Position numbers and translations under genes: made by a program. From positions 1 through 64,000 of the forward strand of contig JAGXGZ010000056.1 of assembly GCA_024636495.1 (NCBI GenBank): DNA of 64,000 bases, read 5' to 3'. The notes under the pieces are model-generated. The model worked only from the letters and a program-made list of their open reading frames with translations. It was not told the DNA's origin and searched no databases. This document shows, in pieces, positions 52,620 to 60,972 of the stretch (its first letter is position 1; the number at the start of each line of letters is the position of its first letter). The stretch is from Roseobacter sp. GTDB taxonomy: Bacteria > Pseudomonadota > Alphaproteobacteria > Rhodobacterales > Rhodobacteraceae.

Positions 52620-52877
52620 TCAGGTCTCTAACGTAAGTCCACAGACAAACTCGATCACTTTGTCTGTGGACATCTCGCAGGGATAAAGCCGTGCGCCGCT
52701 TTTCAATTCATAAAGATTAAGACTGATGTAGTCTTGTCCGCCCAGTTCCTCGGCGACCAGTTTCCAACTTTTCCCATTATTAAAAGCGCTTTTGGAAACT
52801 ACATAGCGTTTGCCGTGGCAGACCCCTGTGTGTGTGCCCAAAGGGATCGTGTGAAAGGAGGCTAAAAACGCGTTCAA
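52620..52877 (-). CDS. Conserved hypothetical protein (85 residues)
   Basis: The product has a conserved-looking core VAEELGGQDYISLNLYELKSG (split, about residues 41-61) and CEMSTDKVIEFV. It has no signal peptide or membrane helix. Similar short proteins occur in other alphaproteobacteria as far as I recall, without known function. The start is a TTG six bases after the plsY stop, with GAAGACC upstream in the end of plsY; no ATG is available. It appears to be the last gene of the pyrB operon. Confidence 0.7.
   Translation of the reverse strand: MNAFLASFHTIPLGTHTGVCHGKRYVVSKSAFNNGKSWKLVAEELGGQDYISLNLYELKSGARLYPCEMSTDKVIEFVCGLTLET
52637..52671. repeat. Perfect 13-bp inverted repeat downstream of gshA
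   Basis: GTCCACAGACAAA, nine bases, TTTGTCTGTGGAC. All 13 positions pair. It lies inside the last codons of the minus-strand 85-residue gene and 20 bases past the gshA stop on the plus strand. As RNA it could end either transcript, though no T-tract follows on either side. Confidence 0.7.
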
Positions 52878-52883
52878 AACGGC

Positions 52884-53501
52884 TCAGGTCTTCTTTGCGC
52901 CGATCTTGGGCTCTGTTCCGGCCTTGATCCGTTTGATGTTCTCGCGGTGCCGCCAAAAGATCAGCAGGGTTAGCAGTATGCCAAGCACCAAGGCGCTGCC
53001 GTGGCCCATGAACACCAGTAAAAATGTCGAAGCCGAGGCTGCAACGATGGCACCCATTGACGAAATCTTTGTGGTGAACGCGCCGATCAGCCATGCAGCG
53101 CAGCAGGCCAGCCCGACAGGCCACGCCAGCGCCAGAAGGATGCCCAGAAATGTCGCGACGCCTTTGCCACCTTTGAATTTCAGCCACACAGGATAGCAAT
53201 GACCAAGCATTGCAGCCAGCGCTGCGATTTGTGCTGCATCTTCGCCCGCAAAATAACGCGCCAGCAAGACCGCCACGGCCCCTTTGCCGCCGTCAAAAAT
53301 CAGCGTCAAAGCCGCAGCTTTCTTGTTCCCGGTGCGCAACACGTTTGTCGCACCAATGTTGCCGGACCCGATTGCACGCAGATCGCCAAGGTTCATCAAG
53401 CGTGCCAGCACCAAGCCAAATGCGATGGAACCGATAAGATAGCCAAGCACAGCCCAAAGGGCGAGGACGGCAACTGTAGAGTCGATAATGGGCATAATCA
53501 C
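52884..53501 (-). CDS. plsY: Acyl-phosphate:glycerol-3-phosphate acyltransferase
   Basis: PlsY makes lysophosphatidic acid from acyl-phosphate and glycerol 3-phosphate in the inner membrane. The 205-residue product has five membrane segments and the three PlsY motifs: GSGNIGATNVLRT, FDGGKGAVAV and the third around KFKGGKGVATFLG. Its ATG overlaps the stop of the dihydroorotase-like gene (ATGA). The acyl-phosphate maker plsX is not in this window. Confidence 0.95.
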   Translation of the reverse strand: MIMPIIDSTVAVLALWAVLGYLIGSIAFGLVLARLMNLGDLRAIGSGNIGATNVLRTGNKKAAALTLIFDGGKGAVAVLLARYFAGEDAAQIAALAAMLGHCYPVWLKFKGGKGVATFLGILLALAWPVGLACCAAWLIGAFTTKISSMGAIVAASASTFLLVFMGHGSALVLGILLTLLIFWRHRENIKRIKAGTEPKIGAKKT

Positions 53502-54775
53502 AGGGCCTTATAAATGCATTTTCCGGAAACGTAAGTTTCCAAGACCTTACCTTGCATGCGCATTCCGTCAAAGGGCGTGTTGCGCGATTTCGATTTCAGG
53601 GTTTCGCGGTCCATGACAAACGGTGCGCCGTCATCAAACAACACCAGATCGGCGGGCGTGCCAGGGCTTAGGCGGCCACCGGGCAGGCCAAGACGGTGGG
53701 CCGGATTGAATGACAGAGCCCGCCAAAGCGTTGCGATATCCATCATTTCGGAATGGACCAAACGCAGGGCTGCGGGCAGCAGCGTCTCAAGGCCAACGGC
53801 ACCCGAAGCCGCCTCTTCGAACGGCAGGCGTTTGGATTCTTCGTCTTGGGGGGTGTGCATCGAACAGATGATGTCGATCAGCCCAGAGGCCACGGCCTCG
53901 ACCACGGCGATACGGTCTTCTTCGTCGCGTAAGGGGGGCTTGAGTTTAAAGAATGTACGGTAATCGGCCACGTCCAGCGCATTCAGCGTCAGGTGGTGAA
54001 TGCCCACGCCTGCGGTGATATCAAGGCCGTTTTTCTTGGCGCGCTCCAGCGCGGGCAGGGCGCGTGCCGTCGTGATTTGATCGGCGTGATAGCGGGCACC
54101 TGTCATCTCGATCAGCGCAATGTCGCGGTCCAGCCCCATGCGTTCGGCCATGGGTGATACGGCGGGCAGGCCCCGAAGTGACGCGAATTTGCCCGACGTG
54201 GCAGCGGCCCCTTTGCTCAGGATCGGCTCTTGAGGGTGGGCTATGACCAGCGCCCCGAGGCTGCGCGCATAGGTTAGCGCACGCGAAAACACCTTGGTGT
54301 CGGTGATCACGCTGTCGCAATCGGTAAAGGCAATTGCACCGGCATCCATCAAAAACCCGATCTCGGTCATCTCGCGGCCTGCGCGCCCCTTGGTCAGGGC
54401 AGCCATGGCGACCACATGCACGGGGGAAACCTCGTTCGCACGGCGGGTGACGAATTCCAACACTTCGGGGCTGTCGATGGCGGGGTTGGTATCGGGCCGT
54501 GTGATCATCGTGGTGACCCCACCCGCCGCCGCCGCCATTCCAGCCGATCGAAAGCTTTCTTTGTGACGCTCGCCCGGTTCGCACACTTTTACGCCCAGAT
54601 CCACAATGCCGGGTGCCAGAAATTTGCCTCGGCAATCGACGATTGCACTGTCACCGGGGATCGGCGCGCCCTCAGGCAGGATCGCAGTAATCATGGTTCC
54701 CTCGACCTGCAACGTGCCATGGGTGACGGTGCGCGCTTCAGGATCGATAAGTTTGGCATTAATAAAGTGCAGCAT
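53498..54775 (-). CDS. Dihydroorotase-like protein lacking catalytic metal ligands (PyrC-like, pseudo-enzyme)
   Basis: This 425-residue protein has the class I dihydroorotase fold with LIDPEARTV at the start, SFRSAGMAAAAGGVTTMITRPDT-like segments and the C-terminal GRLSPGTPADLVLFDDGAPF. The metal-binding DxHxH is replaced by DLGVKVCEPG (about residues 59-68), and the usual DHAPH segment reads SMHTPQDEESK, so key histidines and the catalytic aspartate are gone. Inactive homologues (pDHO, PyrX) hold aspartate transcarbamoylase in a larger complex. PyrB is encoded upstream in the same operon, which supports that role. A GTG six codons upstream is an alternative start. A functional dihydroorotase must lie elsewhere. 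Confidence 0.88.
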   Translation of the reverse strand: MLHFINAKLIDPEARTVTHGTLQVEGTMITAILPEGAPIPGDSAIVDCRGKFLAPGIVDLGVKVCEPGERHKESFRSAGMAAAAGGVTTMITRPDTNPAIDSPEVLEFVTRRANEVSPVHVVAMAALTKGRAGREMTEIGFLMDAGAIAFTDCDSVITDTKVFSRALTYARSLGALVIAHPQEPILSKGAAATSGKFASLRGLPAVSPMAERMGLDRDIALIEMTGARYHADQITTARALPALERAKKNGLDITAGVGIHHLTLNALDVADYRTFFKLKPPLRDEEDRIAVVEAVASGLIDIICSMHTPQDEESKRLPFEEAASGAVGLETLLPAALRLVHSEMMDIATLWRALSFNPAHRLGLPGGRLSPGTPADLVLFDDGAPFVMDRETLKSKSRNTPFDGMRMQGKVLETYVSGKCIYKAL

Positions 54776-54799
54776 TGCGTTGTTATCTTTCACAAAGGA

Positions 54800-54904
54800 T
54801 CACCCGCCGATCCATACCATCATTCCGACCACGCCAAAGGCGACAAGCAGCGCAATCATTGCGATGCGGCCCGACATCTTGGGATCTGGTTTGGGTTCTT
54901 TCAT
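54800..54904 (-). CDS. Tiny single-helix membrane protein
   Basis: A 34-residue product starts MKEPKPDPKMSGRIAMIALL and has one membrane helix (about residues 13-32). The ATG overlaps the stop of the preceding gene (ATGA), and the dihydroorotase-like gene follows within 25 bases, so translation is plausible. No family is recognised. It is below the size that gene callers normally report. Confidence 0.55.
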   Translation of the reverse strand: MKEPKPDPKMSGRIAMIALLVAFGVVGMMVWIGG

Positions 54905-55437
54905 AGCAGCCACCAAAGAAGCAGGCCCGCCCCGACAAGCATTGCCAGCAGAATCATCGCCCCCCCGGCACGACCACGCGGCGGGGTGATTGGCGTCAGG
55001 TTTGGCACGCCTGTGTAGGGTTGGGCTGCGTCTGCCGTAAGGGGTGATGCAGTCATCGCGGGTTGTTCTTCGCCATACGTGCCGATCAGCGTCAGCTCAG
55101 GGCCAATCTCAAGCGTGGTTTCCGCTCCGTCGAAAGCCGATGAGAATAGTAGCAAAATATAGCCATCAAGCGCGTCCAATCGCGCACGGTCGCGCGTGAT
55201 CTGTGCAGCAGTCACCGTGTAGCCATCGGTCAGATAGCGCGGCAGGCCGACACCTGTCAGGTCGGACACGGCGAATAATTCGGCTGTGTTCGGGGCGGCA
55301 TCAAATCCAAGAAGGTCGGTAATAACTTGGGTCTTGTCGGAACTGCGTAACGCACGCGTCATTGCGTCAATGGGTCGGTTCACGGCGAAAAGCCTGATCT
55401 GGCCGAACTCTCCCATAGGGATGTTGAGGAGTGTCAT
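54901..55437 (-). CDS. Membrane-anchored protein of unknown function in the pyrB operon
   Basis: The 178-residue product has a soluble N-terminal part of about 150 residues (TLLNIPMGEFGQIRLFAVNR onward) and a single C-terminal membrane helix (about residues 158-177, MILLAMLVGAGLLLWWLL). Such tail anchoring puts the body in the cytoplasm. No known domain is recognised; database names for relatives that mention aspartate carbamoyltransferase would only reflect neighbourhood. It overlaps both neighbours by four bases. Confidence 0.75.
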   Translation of the reverse strand: MTLLNIPMGEFGQIRLFAVNRPIDAMTRALRSSDKTQVITDLLGFDAAPNTAELFAVSDLTGVGLPRYLTDGYTVTAAQITRDRARLDALDGYILLLFSSAFDGAETTLEIGPELTLIGTYGEEQPAMTASPLTADAAQPYTGVPNLTPITPPRGRAGGAMILLAMLVGAGLLLWWLL

Positions 55438-55949
55438 GTGTCTGTGCCTTTGTAACTGGTAGCCATCAAACCCATTAAACTGTCGCTTTCTTTGATATAT
55501 TCAAATCCCAGATGGGCGGCGAGTGTGGGATTGTCGCCGCGTTCTTGGCGGATAAAGAACACCGATGGGGGGCTTGTGGCCTTGATATCAGGTTTTGTCT
55601 CGGCGCTGCGGGGGAAGGCTTTGACGCGGGTTTCGCCTTTATGTAGCCGAAAAAACAAGGCGCGGTGGTTGGTCAGGGCGTATCTTGTCCGGGTCAATTC
55701 CGCCCACCGGTTCAGCCCCCTGACCAATGACAATACGACAAGCGCGATAATCACGGCCAGAATGACCGATTGAGATACTGGCAGATCATTATAAGTCAAC
55801 AAAAGCCCGCCAGCGATTACGGTGCCAAAGGCCCCTATAAATGGCCCGAGCAACTGGAAATTGCGCAAAGATAAATGCGGCTTCGGCCTGCCGGTCCACA
55901 GCAATTCCTCGCCGTTTTCCAGCACTTTCGCCCAGAAGTCATCTGTCAC
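55434..55949 (-). CDS. PH-like-domain membrane protein
   Basis: The 171-residue product has two adjacent membrane segments (about residues 30-80) preceded by GEELLWTGRPKPHLSLRNF, the common entry to bacterial PH (bPH/YdbS-like) membrane proteins. A beta-rich tail follows with RTRYALTNHRALFFRL, the typical second element. It starts at a GTG overlapping the upstream stop. Function is unknown. Confidence 0.78.
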   Translation of the reverse strand: MTDDFWAKVLENGEELLWTGRPKPHLSLRNFQLLGPFIGAFGTVIAGGLLLTYNDLPVSQSVILAVIIALVVLSLVRGLNRWAELTRTRYALTNHRALFFRLHKGETRVKAFPRSAETKPDIKATSPPSVFFIRQERGDNPTLAAHLGFEYIKESDSLMGLMATSYKGTDT

Positions 55950-56386
55950 AGCGCGGCCTCCCTTGCGGTGGCGATCTGCGCCTTGGTTTCACGCACATTT
56001 GGCACAAGGGGCAGGGTGATGCTTTGGCGGGTCGGTAGGCGCAGGGTGATTGACCAAAAAGACAATTTCCCGATGGCTGCAATATCAGTTAATGCCAGTT
56101 CAAGCGGTTCAATGTTTTCTGGATCATTGATGTAAAGCGCCCTGTTGGTCAGTCGCCAAACGGTGTTGCGGTTTTCGAACCAAATCTGGAAATCGTCGAA
56201 AATCCACATATAAAACAAAGCCGAAAGAACCGAAGCTAAAGCCCAAGTTGCAACGTTGAAATAGGGAAGGATCGGCGCGCAAATAAGCATGGTCAGCACC
56301 ATCAGCGCTGCAGAGCGCCAGAAAAATGCCCGCAGTGAAATGCGCCAGCTTAGCAAATCGCGTTCCTCCGAAGGCTGCGGCGTCAT
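55946..56386 (-). CDS. Second PH-like membrane protein in the pyrB operon
   Basis: This 146-residue product has two membrane segments (about residues 20-70) and a tail with [20 protein letters not shown] and [20 protein letters not shown], the same strand-turn pattern as its downstream neighbour. The two may form a pair in the inner membrane. It overlaps pyrB by four bases (ATGA). Confidence 0.75.
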   Translation of the reverse strand: MTPQPSEERDLLSWRISLRAFFWRSAALMVLTMLICAPILPYFNVATWALASVLSALFYMWIFDDFQIWFENRNTVWRLTNRALYINDPENIEPLELALTDIAAIGKLSFWSITLRLPTRQSITLPLVPNVRETKAQIATAREAAL

Positions 56387-57330
56387 GCGGCCCCCTTTCG
56401 GCTTTCGGCAAGGTTGCGCGCCAGCAGGTCCATCGCTGCCATTCGGACGGCGACGCCCATCTCGACCTGATCCTGAATGACGCTGCGATTGATGTCATCA
56501 GCCAAGGTTCCGTCGATCTCGACCCCGCGGTTCATCGGGCCGGGATGCATCACGATAGCGTCCGGCTTGGCATGGCCCAGTTTTTCGGCATCCAGACCAA
56601 ATCTATGATAATATTCGCGTTCGCTGGGGATAAAGCCGCCATCCATGCGTTCTTTTTGCAAGCGAAGCATCATGACAACGTCTACGTCTTTCAGCCCTTT
56701 TTCCATGTCATCGAACACCTCGCCCCCGAATTCACCGATTTGTGCAGGCATCAAAGTGGGGGGGCCGATCAGGCGGATGCGGTTCTCCATCTTGCCCAAT
56801 AGCATGATGTTCGAACGCGCCACACGGCTGTGCGCGATATCGCCGCAGATCGCGATCGACAAACGGTGCAAGCGGCCTTTGGCGCGGCGAATGGTCAAAG
56901 CGTCCAGCAAGGCTTGGGTCGGGTGTTCGTGGCGCCCGTCACCGGCGTTAAGCACGGCGCAGTTTACTTTTTGCGCCAGCAAATCCACAGCGCCTGATTG
57001 CGGGTGCCGCACCACCAAAAGATCAGGATGCATCGCGTTCAACGTCATTGCTGTATCAATCAGCGTTTCGCCCTTTTTGATGGATGACGCCTGCATCGCC
57101 ATGTTCATCACATCCGCCCCAAGACGCTTGCCCGCGATTTCGAAACTGGCCTGCGTTCGGGTAGAGTTTTCAAAGAACATGTTGATCTGGGTCAGACCCT
57201 TAAGCGCATCGCTGTGCTTGTGGGGTTGGCGGTTCAGATCGGCGTAGGTATCGGCCAGATCCAGCAGCGTCGTAATGTCATCCTGGGACAGCGGTTCGAT
57301 GCCAAGAAGATGACGGTGTGCGAAACTCAT
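56383..57330 (-). CDS. pyrB: Aspartate carbamoyltransferase catalytic subunit
   Basis: PyrB condenses carbamoyl phosphate with aspartate, the first committed step of pyrimidine synthesis. The 315-residue product has the carbamoyl-phosphate signature [13 protein letters not shown] (about residues 51-63), the loop [17 protein letters not shown] and the aspartate-domain [12 protein letters not shown] and [10 protein letters not shown]. No PyrI is present. This is the first gene of an eight-gene minus-strand operon that includes the inactive dihydroorotase homologue. Confidence 0.95.
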   Translation of the reverse strand: MSFAHRHLLGIEPLSQDDITTLLDLADTYADLNRQPHKHSDALKGLTQINMFFENSTRTQASFEIAGKRLGADVMNMAMQASSIKKGETLIDTAMTLNAMHPDLLVVRHPQSGAVDLLAQKVNCAVLNAGDGRHEHPTQALLDALTIRRAKGRLHRLSIAICGDIAHSRVARSNIMLLGKMENRIRLIGPPTLMPAQIGEFGGEVFDDMEKGLKDVDVVMMLRLQKERMDGGFIPSEREYYHRFGLDAEKLGHAKPDAIVMHPGPMNRGVEIDGTLADDINRSVIQDQVEMGVAVRMAAMDLLARNLAESRKGAA

Positions 57331-57483
57331 AAGGTCGACCCCACATTATTTAAGGCGTTATAGGGGGCTGTGCGGGTGCGGGCAAGGCGTCGGGCGGTGC
57401 ATCTTGTGGCTGCGGTAGGTTGGATTTAAAACCATTTGGAAGATGGGATTTTTATTAGCTTCGCCAACGCGTAAGTTGGGGGC

Positions 57484-58257
57484 ATGGAATCAGCGGAATA
57501 TCATCAGGCGTTAGCGCTTTTGCATTGGCAGATCGAATTGGGCGTGACCGAGTCGATCTGCGATATGCCGGTCAATCGCTATGAAGTGCCGTCGGTCGTT
57601 GAAAAGCCGAAACCGGCCAAGCCTGCCGGGGGCGCGGCATTTCCAACCTTTACCGATGTTGACCCCGTCGCCGAGGCCGAACGCGCGGCCAAGGGGGCGC
57701 AGTCGCTTGAGGAATTGCGCGCAGCGATGTACGCGTTCGAGCATTGCGAATTAAAGCGTGGCGCACGCAACCTGGTCTTCTCGGATGGGACGCCGGGCGC
57801 GCGTGTTATGATCATAGGCGAGGCACCGGGCCGCGACGAGGACCGCGAGGGCAGGCCGTTTGTGGGCCGCGCAGGTCAGTTGCTGGACAAGATGTTGGCC
57901 GCAATTGATATGGGCCGCGCGCATGCGCAGGCCCCGGTTTATATCACCAATGTTCTGCCTTGGCGCCCGCCGCAAAACCGCGACCCCAAGCCGGATGAAA
58001 TCGCAATGATGAAGCCATTTTTGGCGCGCCATATCGAACTGGCCAATCCCGAAGTGCTTGTGATTGTGGGTAATTGGTCGGCTCAAGCCTTGCTGGGCAA
58101 GCGCGGGATCACCCGGTTGCGAGGGCAGTGGACCCAAGCTTTGGGATTGCCAGCGCTGCCGATGTTTCACCCGGCTTATCTGCTGCGCAGTCCCGAATTC
58201 AAACGCGAGGCTTGGGCCGATCTGCTTGAATTGAAGGCAAAGTTGAGCCGTGGTTGA
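57484..58257 (+). CDS. Uracil-DNA glycosylase, family-4-like
   Basis: The 257-residue product has the family 4 motif [20 protein letters not shown] (about residues 112-131), [19 protein letters not shown], and the C-terminal [11 protein letters not shown]. It should remove uracil from DNA. Family 4 enzymes usually hold a [4Fe-4S] cluster with four cysteines; this protein has only two (about residues 26 and 88), so a normal cluster cannot form. An N-terminal extension of about 75 residues is present. It overlaps the LysE gene by eight bases. Confidence 0.88.
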   Translation: MESAEYHQALALLHWQIELGVTESICDMPVNRYEVPSVVEKPKPAKPAGGAAFPTFTDVDPVAEAERAAKGAQSLEELRAAMYAFEHCELKRGARNLVFSDGTPGARVMIIGEAPGRDEDREGRPFVGRAGQLLDKMLAAIDMGRAHAQAPVYITNVLPWRPPQNRDPKPDEIAMMKPFLARHIELANPEVLVIVGNWSAQALLGKRGITRLRGQWTQALGLPALPMFHPAYLLRSPEFKREAWADLLELKAKLSRG

Positions 58258-58855
58258 TCCGCTGACGCTTTTGGCATTCGTGCCCGCCGCCTTGGCGCTG
58301 AACCTGACGCCGGGGGCGGATATGATGTTTTGTCTGGGCCAAGGGCTTCGCTTTGGGCCTGCGGCATCGGTTGCGGCAAGTGCTGGGATTTCGTTGGGCG
58401 GCATGGTGCATGTCACGCTTGCGGGTCTGGGCCTTGGGGCGCTGGTGGCCGCCGCGCCGTGGGCATTCGATGTTATCCGTTGGGTTGGTGTGGCCTATCT
58501 TTTGTGGCTTGCTTTCCAGACGTTGCGCGGGGGGCGCGCGCAGTCAGATGGTGCAGTACCGCCATCGGCTTTTCGGGGAGCGTTGGTTGTGAGTTTGACA
58601 AACCCAAAGGTGATCCTATTTGTCTTGGCCTTCGTACCGCAATTTGTGGTGCCAGAAGCAGGGCCTGTCCTGCTTCAGTTCCTGATTTTCGGGGCGGTCT
58701 TATCGCTTGGGGGCTTTGTCATCAATGCTTTGGTAGGCATCTTTGCCGGTGGCTTGGGGCGTAAATTTGCGCGCGGGGGCAGGGCCTTACGTTGGATCAG
58801 CAGTGGAATTTTCGTGGCACTGGCCGCGCGATTGGCAGTATTGGAGCGGGCATGA
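58250..58855 (+). CDS. LysE/RhtB-family exporter
   Basis: The 201-residue product has six membrane segments and family features: LALNLTPGADMMFCLGQGLR near the start, GISLGGMVHVTLAGLGLGAL, and AFRGALVVSLTNPKVILFVL. Such proteins export amino acids, homoserine lactones or related compounds; the substrate is unknown. The start is GTG, inside the end of the glycosylase gene. It overlaps moaB by four bases. Confidence 0.9.
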   Translation: MVDPLTLLAFVPAALALNLTPGADMMFCLGQGLRFGPAASVAASAGISLGGMVHVTLAGLGLGALVAAAPWAFDVIRWVGVAYLLWLAFQTLRGGRAQSDGAVPPSAFRGALVVSLTNPKVILFVLAFVPQFVVPEAGPVLLQFLIFGAVLSLGGFVINALVGIFAGGLGRKFARGGRALRWISSGIFVALAARLAVLERA

Positions 58856-59394
58856 GCCGTATTGACGAGACGATTGATTTTATTCCTGTCCGCATCGCGG
58901 TGCTGACAGTATCAGACACACGAAAGCTGGCGGACGACAGGTCGGGTGATGTGCTGGTGAACCGGATCGAGCAGGCGGGGCACCTGCTGGTGCAGCGCGC
59001 TATTGTGCAAGATGAACGCACGCTGATTTCAGATCAATTGCGCGCTTGGTGTGCTGACGCAAATATAGATGTGATTATCAGCACAGGCGGCACCGGGCTG
59101 ACCGGTCGCGATGTCACTGTGGAAGCGCACCGCGATGTCTATGAGAAAGAAATTGATGCGTTCGGCACCATTTTTACGATCGTATCGATGCAAAAAATAG
59201 GCACCTCGGCGGTACAAAGCCGTGCCACGGCGGGTGTCGCACTAGGCACATATCTTTTTGCGCTGCCCGGATCCCCCGGCGCGTGCAAGGATGCATGGGA
59301 TGAGATTTTGCTTAAGCAATTGGATTACCGGCATAAACCCTGCAATTTCGTCGAAATCATGCCCCGATTGGATGAACATCAGCGCCGCAAATAA
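58852..59394 (+). CDS. moaB: Molybdenum cofactor biosynthesis protein B
   Basis: This 180-residue MoaB/MogA-family protein adenylylates molybdopterin before metal insertion. It has the fold landmarks VRIAVLTVSDTR, ISTGGTGLTGRDVTVEA (substrate site, about residues 77-93) and FALPGSPGACKDAWDEIL. The ATG giving MSRIDETIDF overlaps the LysE stop (ATGA). moaD and moaE lie 12 kb away in this window. Confidence 0.93.
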   Translation: MSRIDETIDFIPVRIAVLTVSDTRKLADDRSGDVLVNRIEQAGHLLVQRAIVQDERTLISDQLRAWCADANIDVIISTGGTGLTGRDVTVEAHRDVYEKEIDAFGTIFTIVSMQKIGTSAVQSRATAGVALGTYLFALPGSPGACKDAWDEILLKQLDYRHKPCNFVEIMPRLDEHQRRK

Positions 59395-59517
59395 AAAAAG
59401 ACACTTCTTCGATAGTGTTGCGACGGAATTCGATCAGACCCGCGTATCATAACTGTGACTTGGTTCTCCCCTCGTAAGAGCTATTTTCATCACAGGTGCA
59501 ACTAAGATCGGATCAAG

Positions 59518-60969
59518 ATGCGTTTTCTGAGGCAAAGTATGTTTGGCCTGTTTCTGGCTGCCACGGCTTTGGGTCTTTTGATCTTTGCCGCAGATCTGAT
59601 CGGCGGTGCCGTTCAGAAACGGCTGGCAGACGAACCCGAAGCGCGCACGCCGCGCGAACGTATCTTTTCAGTTAATGTTGTCCAAGCCGTTTCTGGAACA
59701 GAAGTGCCAATCCTTGAGAGTTTTGGAGCGATCCAAAGCCGCCGCCAGCTTGAACTGCGTGCCGCTGTGGCGGGGCGCGTGATCGAACTTGCCTCAGGCT
59801 TTGAAGATGGCGGCGAGGTACAGGCTGGCCAAGTGTTAATCCGTCTGGACCGCGCAGATGCGATGGCCGAAGTGTCACGCGCGAAAAGTGCTATTCTGGA
59901 TGCCGAAACAGAGGGGCGCGATGCGGCCCGCGCCTTGGATCTGGCCCGCGACGAGCAGGCCGCAGCGCAAGAACAGGCCGCTTTGCGCGAAGGCGCATTT
60001 CAGCGGCAAAGTGATCTGGCCGACCGGGGTGTCGGGACGGCGACCGCCACGGAAACTGCTGAACTGGCGGCATCCAGTGCACGGCAGGCCGTATTGGCGC
60101 GTCGCCAGATCGTGACGCAGACCGAAGCGCGTATTGATCAGGCGACCAGCCTGTTGTCGCGCCTGCAGATCGCGCTTGCTGATGCAGAGCGACGTTTGGA
60201 GGAAACCACAATCGTCGCCCCCTTTGACGGCACGCTAAGCGATCCGTCCGTTGTTGAGGGACGGTTGGTTTCGGCTAATGAGCGATTGGCCGATCTGATC
60301 GATACGACTGATCTGGAGGTGTCGTTTCGCGTGTCGACGGCGCAATACGCGCGGCTGATTGATGACAACGGCGCATTGATCAAAGCCGATGTCGTGGCAT
60401 CGTTGGATGTCGCCGGGCTGGATCTGGAGGCGACGGGTCAGATCACCCGTGCCAGTGCCGCCGCAGGCGAGGGCGCCAGTGGCCGGCTGATTTTTGCTTC
60501 GCTCACACAGGCACCGGGGTTCAAGCCGGGTGATTTTGTCACCGTACGCATTCGCGAGCCTGAACTTACTGCAGTGATCCGGTTGCCAAGCTCCGCCCTT
60601 GATGCGCAGGGCCGCGTCTTGGTGTTGGATGCAGACAACCGACTTGAGACCGAAACTGTCGTGGTGCTGCGCCGTGTCGGTGACGAGATTTTGGTGCGTG
60701 GCAATATTGTCGGACGAGATGTGGTTGAATCGCGGTCGCCCTTGTTGGGTGCAGGCATCGCCGTCAAACCCTTGCGCCCCGGTGTCACTGCCCCCACCGA
60801 TCCTGCCATGGTCGAGCTGACAGAGGAACGTCGCGCCCAGTTGGTCGCCATTGTCGAGGCCAACACCGGAATGCCCGAGGCAGCCAAGGCGCGCGTTTTG
60901 GCGCAGTTGTCACAGACGCAAGTGCCCGCCCAGATGATTGAACGTATTGAAAGCCGGATGGGGGGATAA
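59518..60969 (+). CDS. RND efflux system periplasmic adaptor subunit (HlyD/MFP family)
   Basis: The 483-residue product has an N-terminal membrane anchor (about residues 8-28), a barrel-sandwich/lipoyl part (LRAAVAGRVIELASGFEDGG), and a long alpha-helical hairpin (about residues 115-220, alanine, glutamate and glutamine rich). The return strand IVAPFDGTLSDPSVVEGRLV and the beta-barrel and membrane-proximal domains follow. It bridges the pump in the inner membrane to an outer-membrane channel not encoded here. A 123-base leader precedes it; the pump gene starts four bases after its stop. Confidence 0.92.
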   Translation: MRFLRQSMFGLFLAATALGLLIFAADLIGGAVQKRLADEPEARTPRERIFSVNVVQAVSGTEVPILESFGAIQSRRQLELRAAVAGRVIELASGFEDGGEVQAGQVLIRLDRADAMAEVSRAKSAILDAETEGRDAARALDLARDEQAAAQEQAALREGAFQRQSDLADRGVGTATATETAELAASSARQAVLARRQIVTQTEARIDQATSLLSRLQIALADAERRLEETTIVAPFDGTLSDPSVVEGRLVSANERLADLIDTTDLEVSFRVSTAQYARLIDDNGALIKADVVASLDVAGLDLEATGQITRASAAAGEGASGRLIFASLTQAPGFKPGDFVTVRIREPELTAVIRLPSSALDAQGRVLVLDADNRLETETVVVLRRVGDEILVRGNIVGRDVVESRSPLLGAGIAVKPLRPGVTAPTDPAMVELTEERRAQLVAIVEANTGMPEAAKARVLAQLSQTQVPAQMIERIESRMGG

Positions 60970-60972
60970 CGG

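Noticed and set aside
58792-58852. Longer N-terminus of MoaB
   Set aside because: The 20 extra codons overlap the end of the LysE gene and have no family support; the ATG overlapping the LysE stop fits better.
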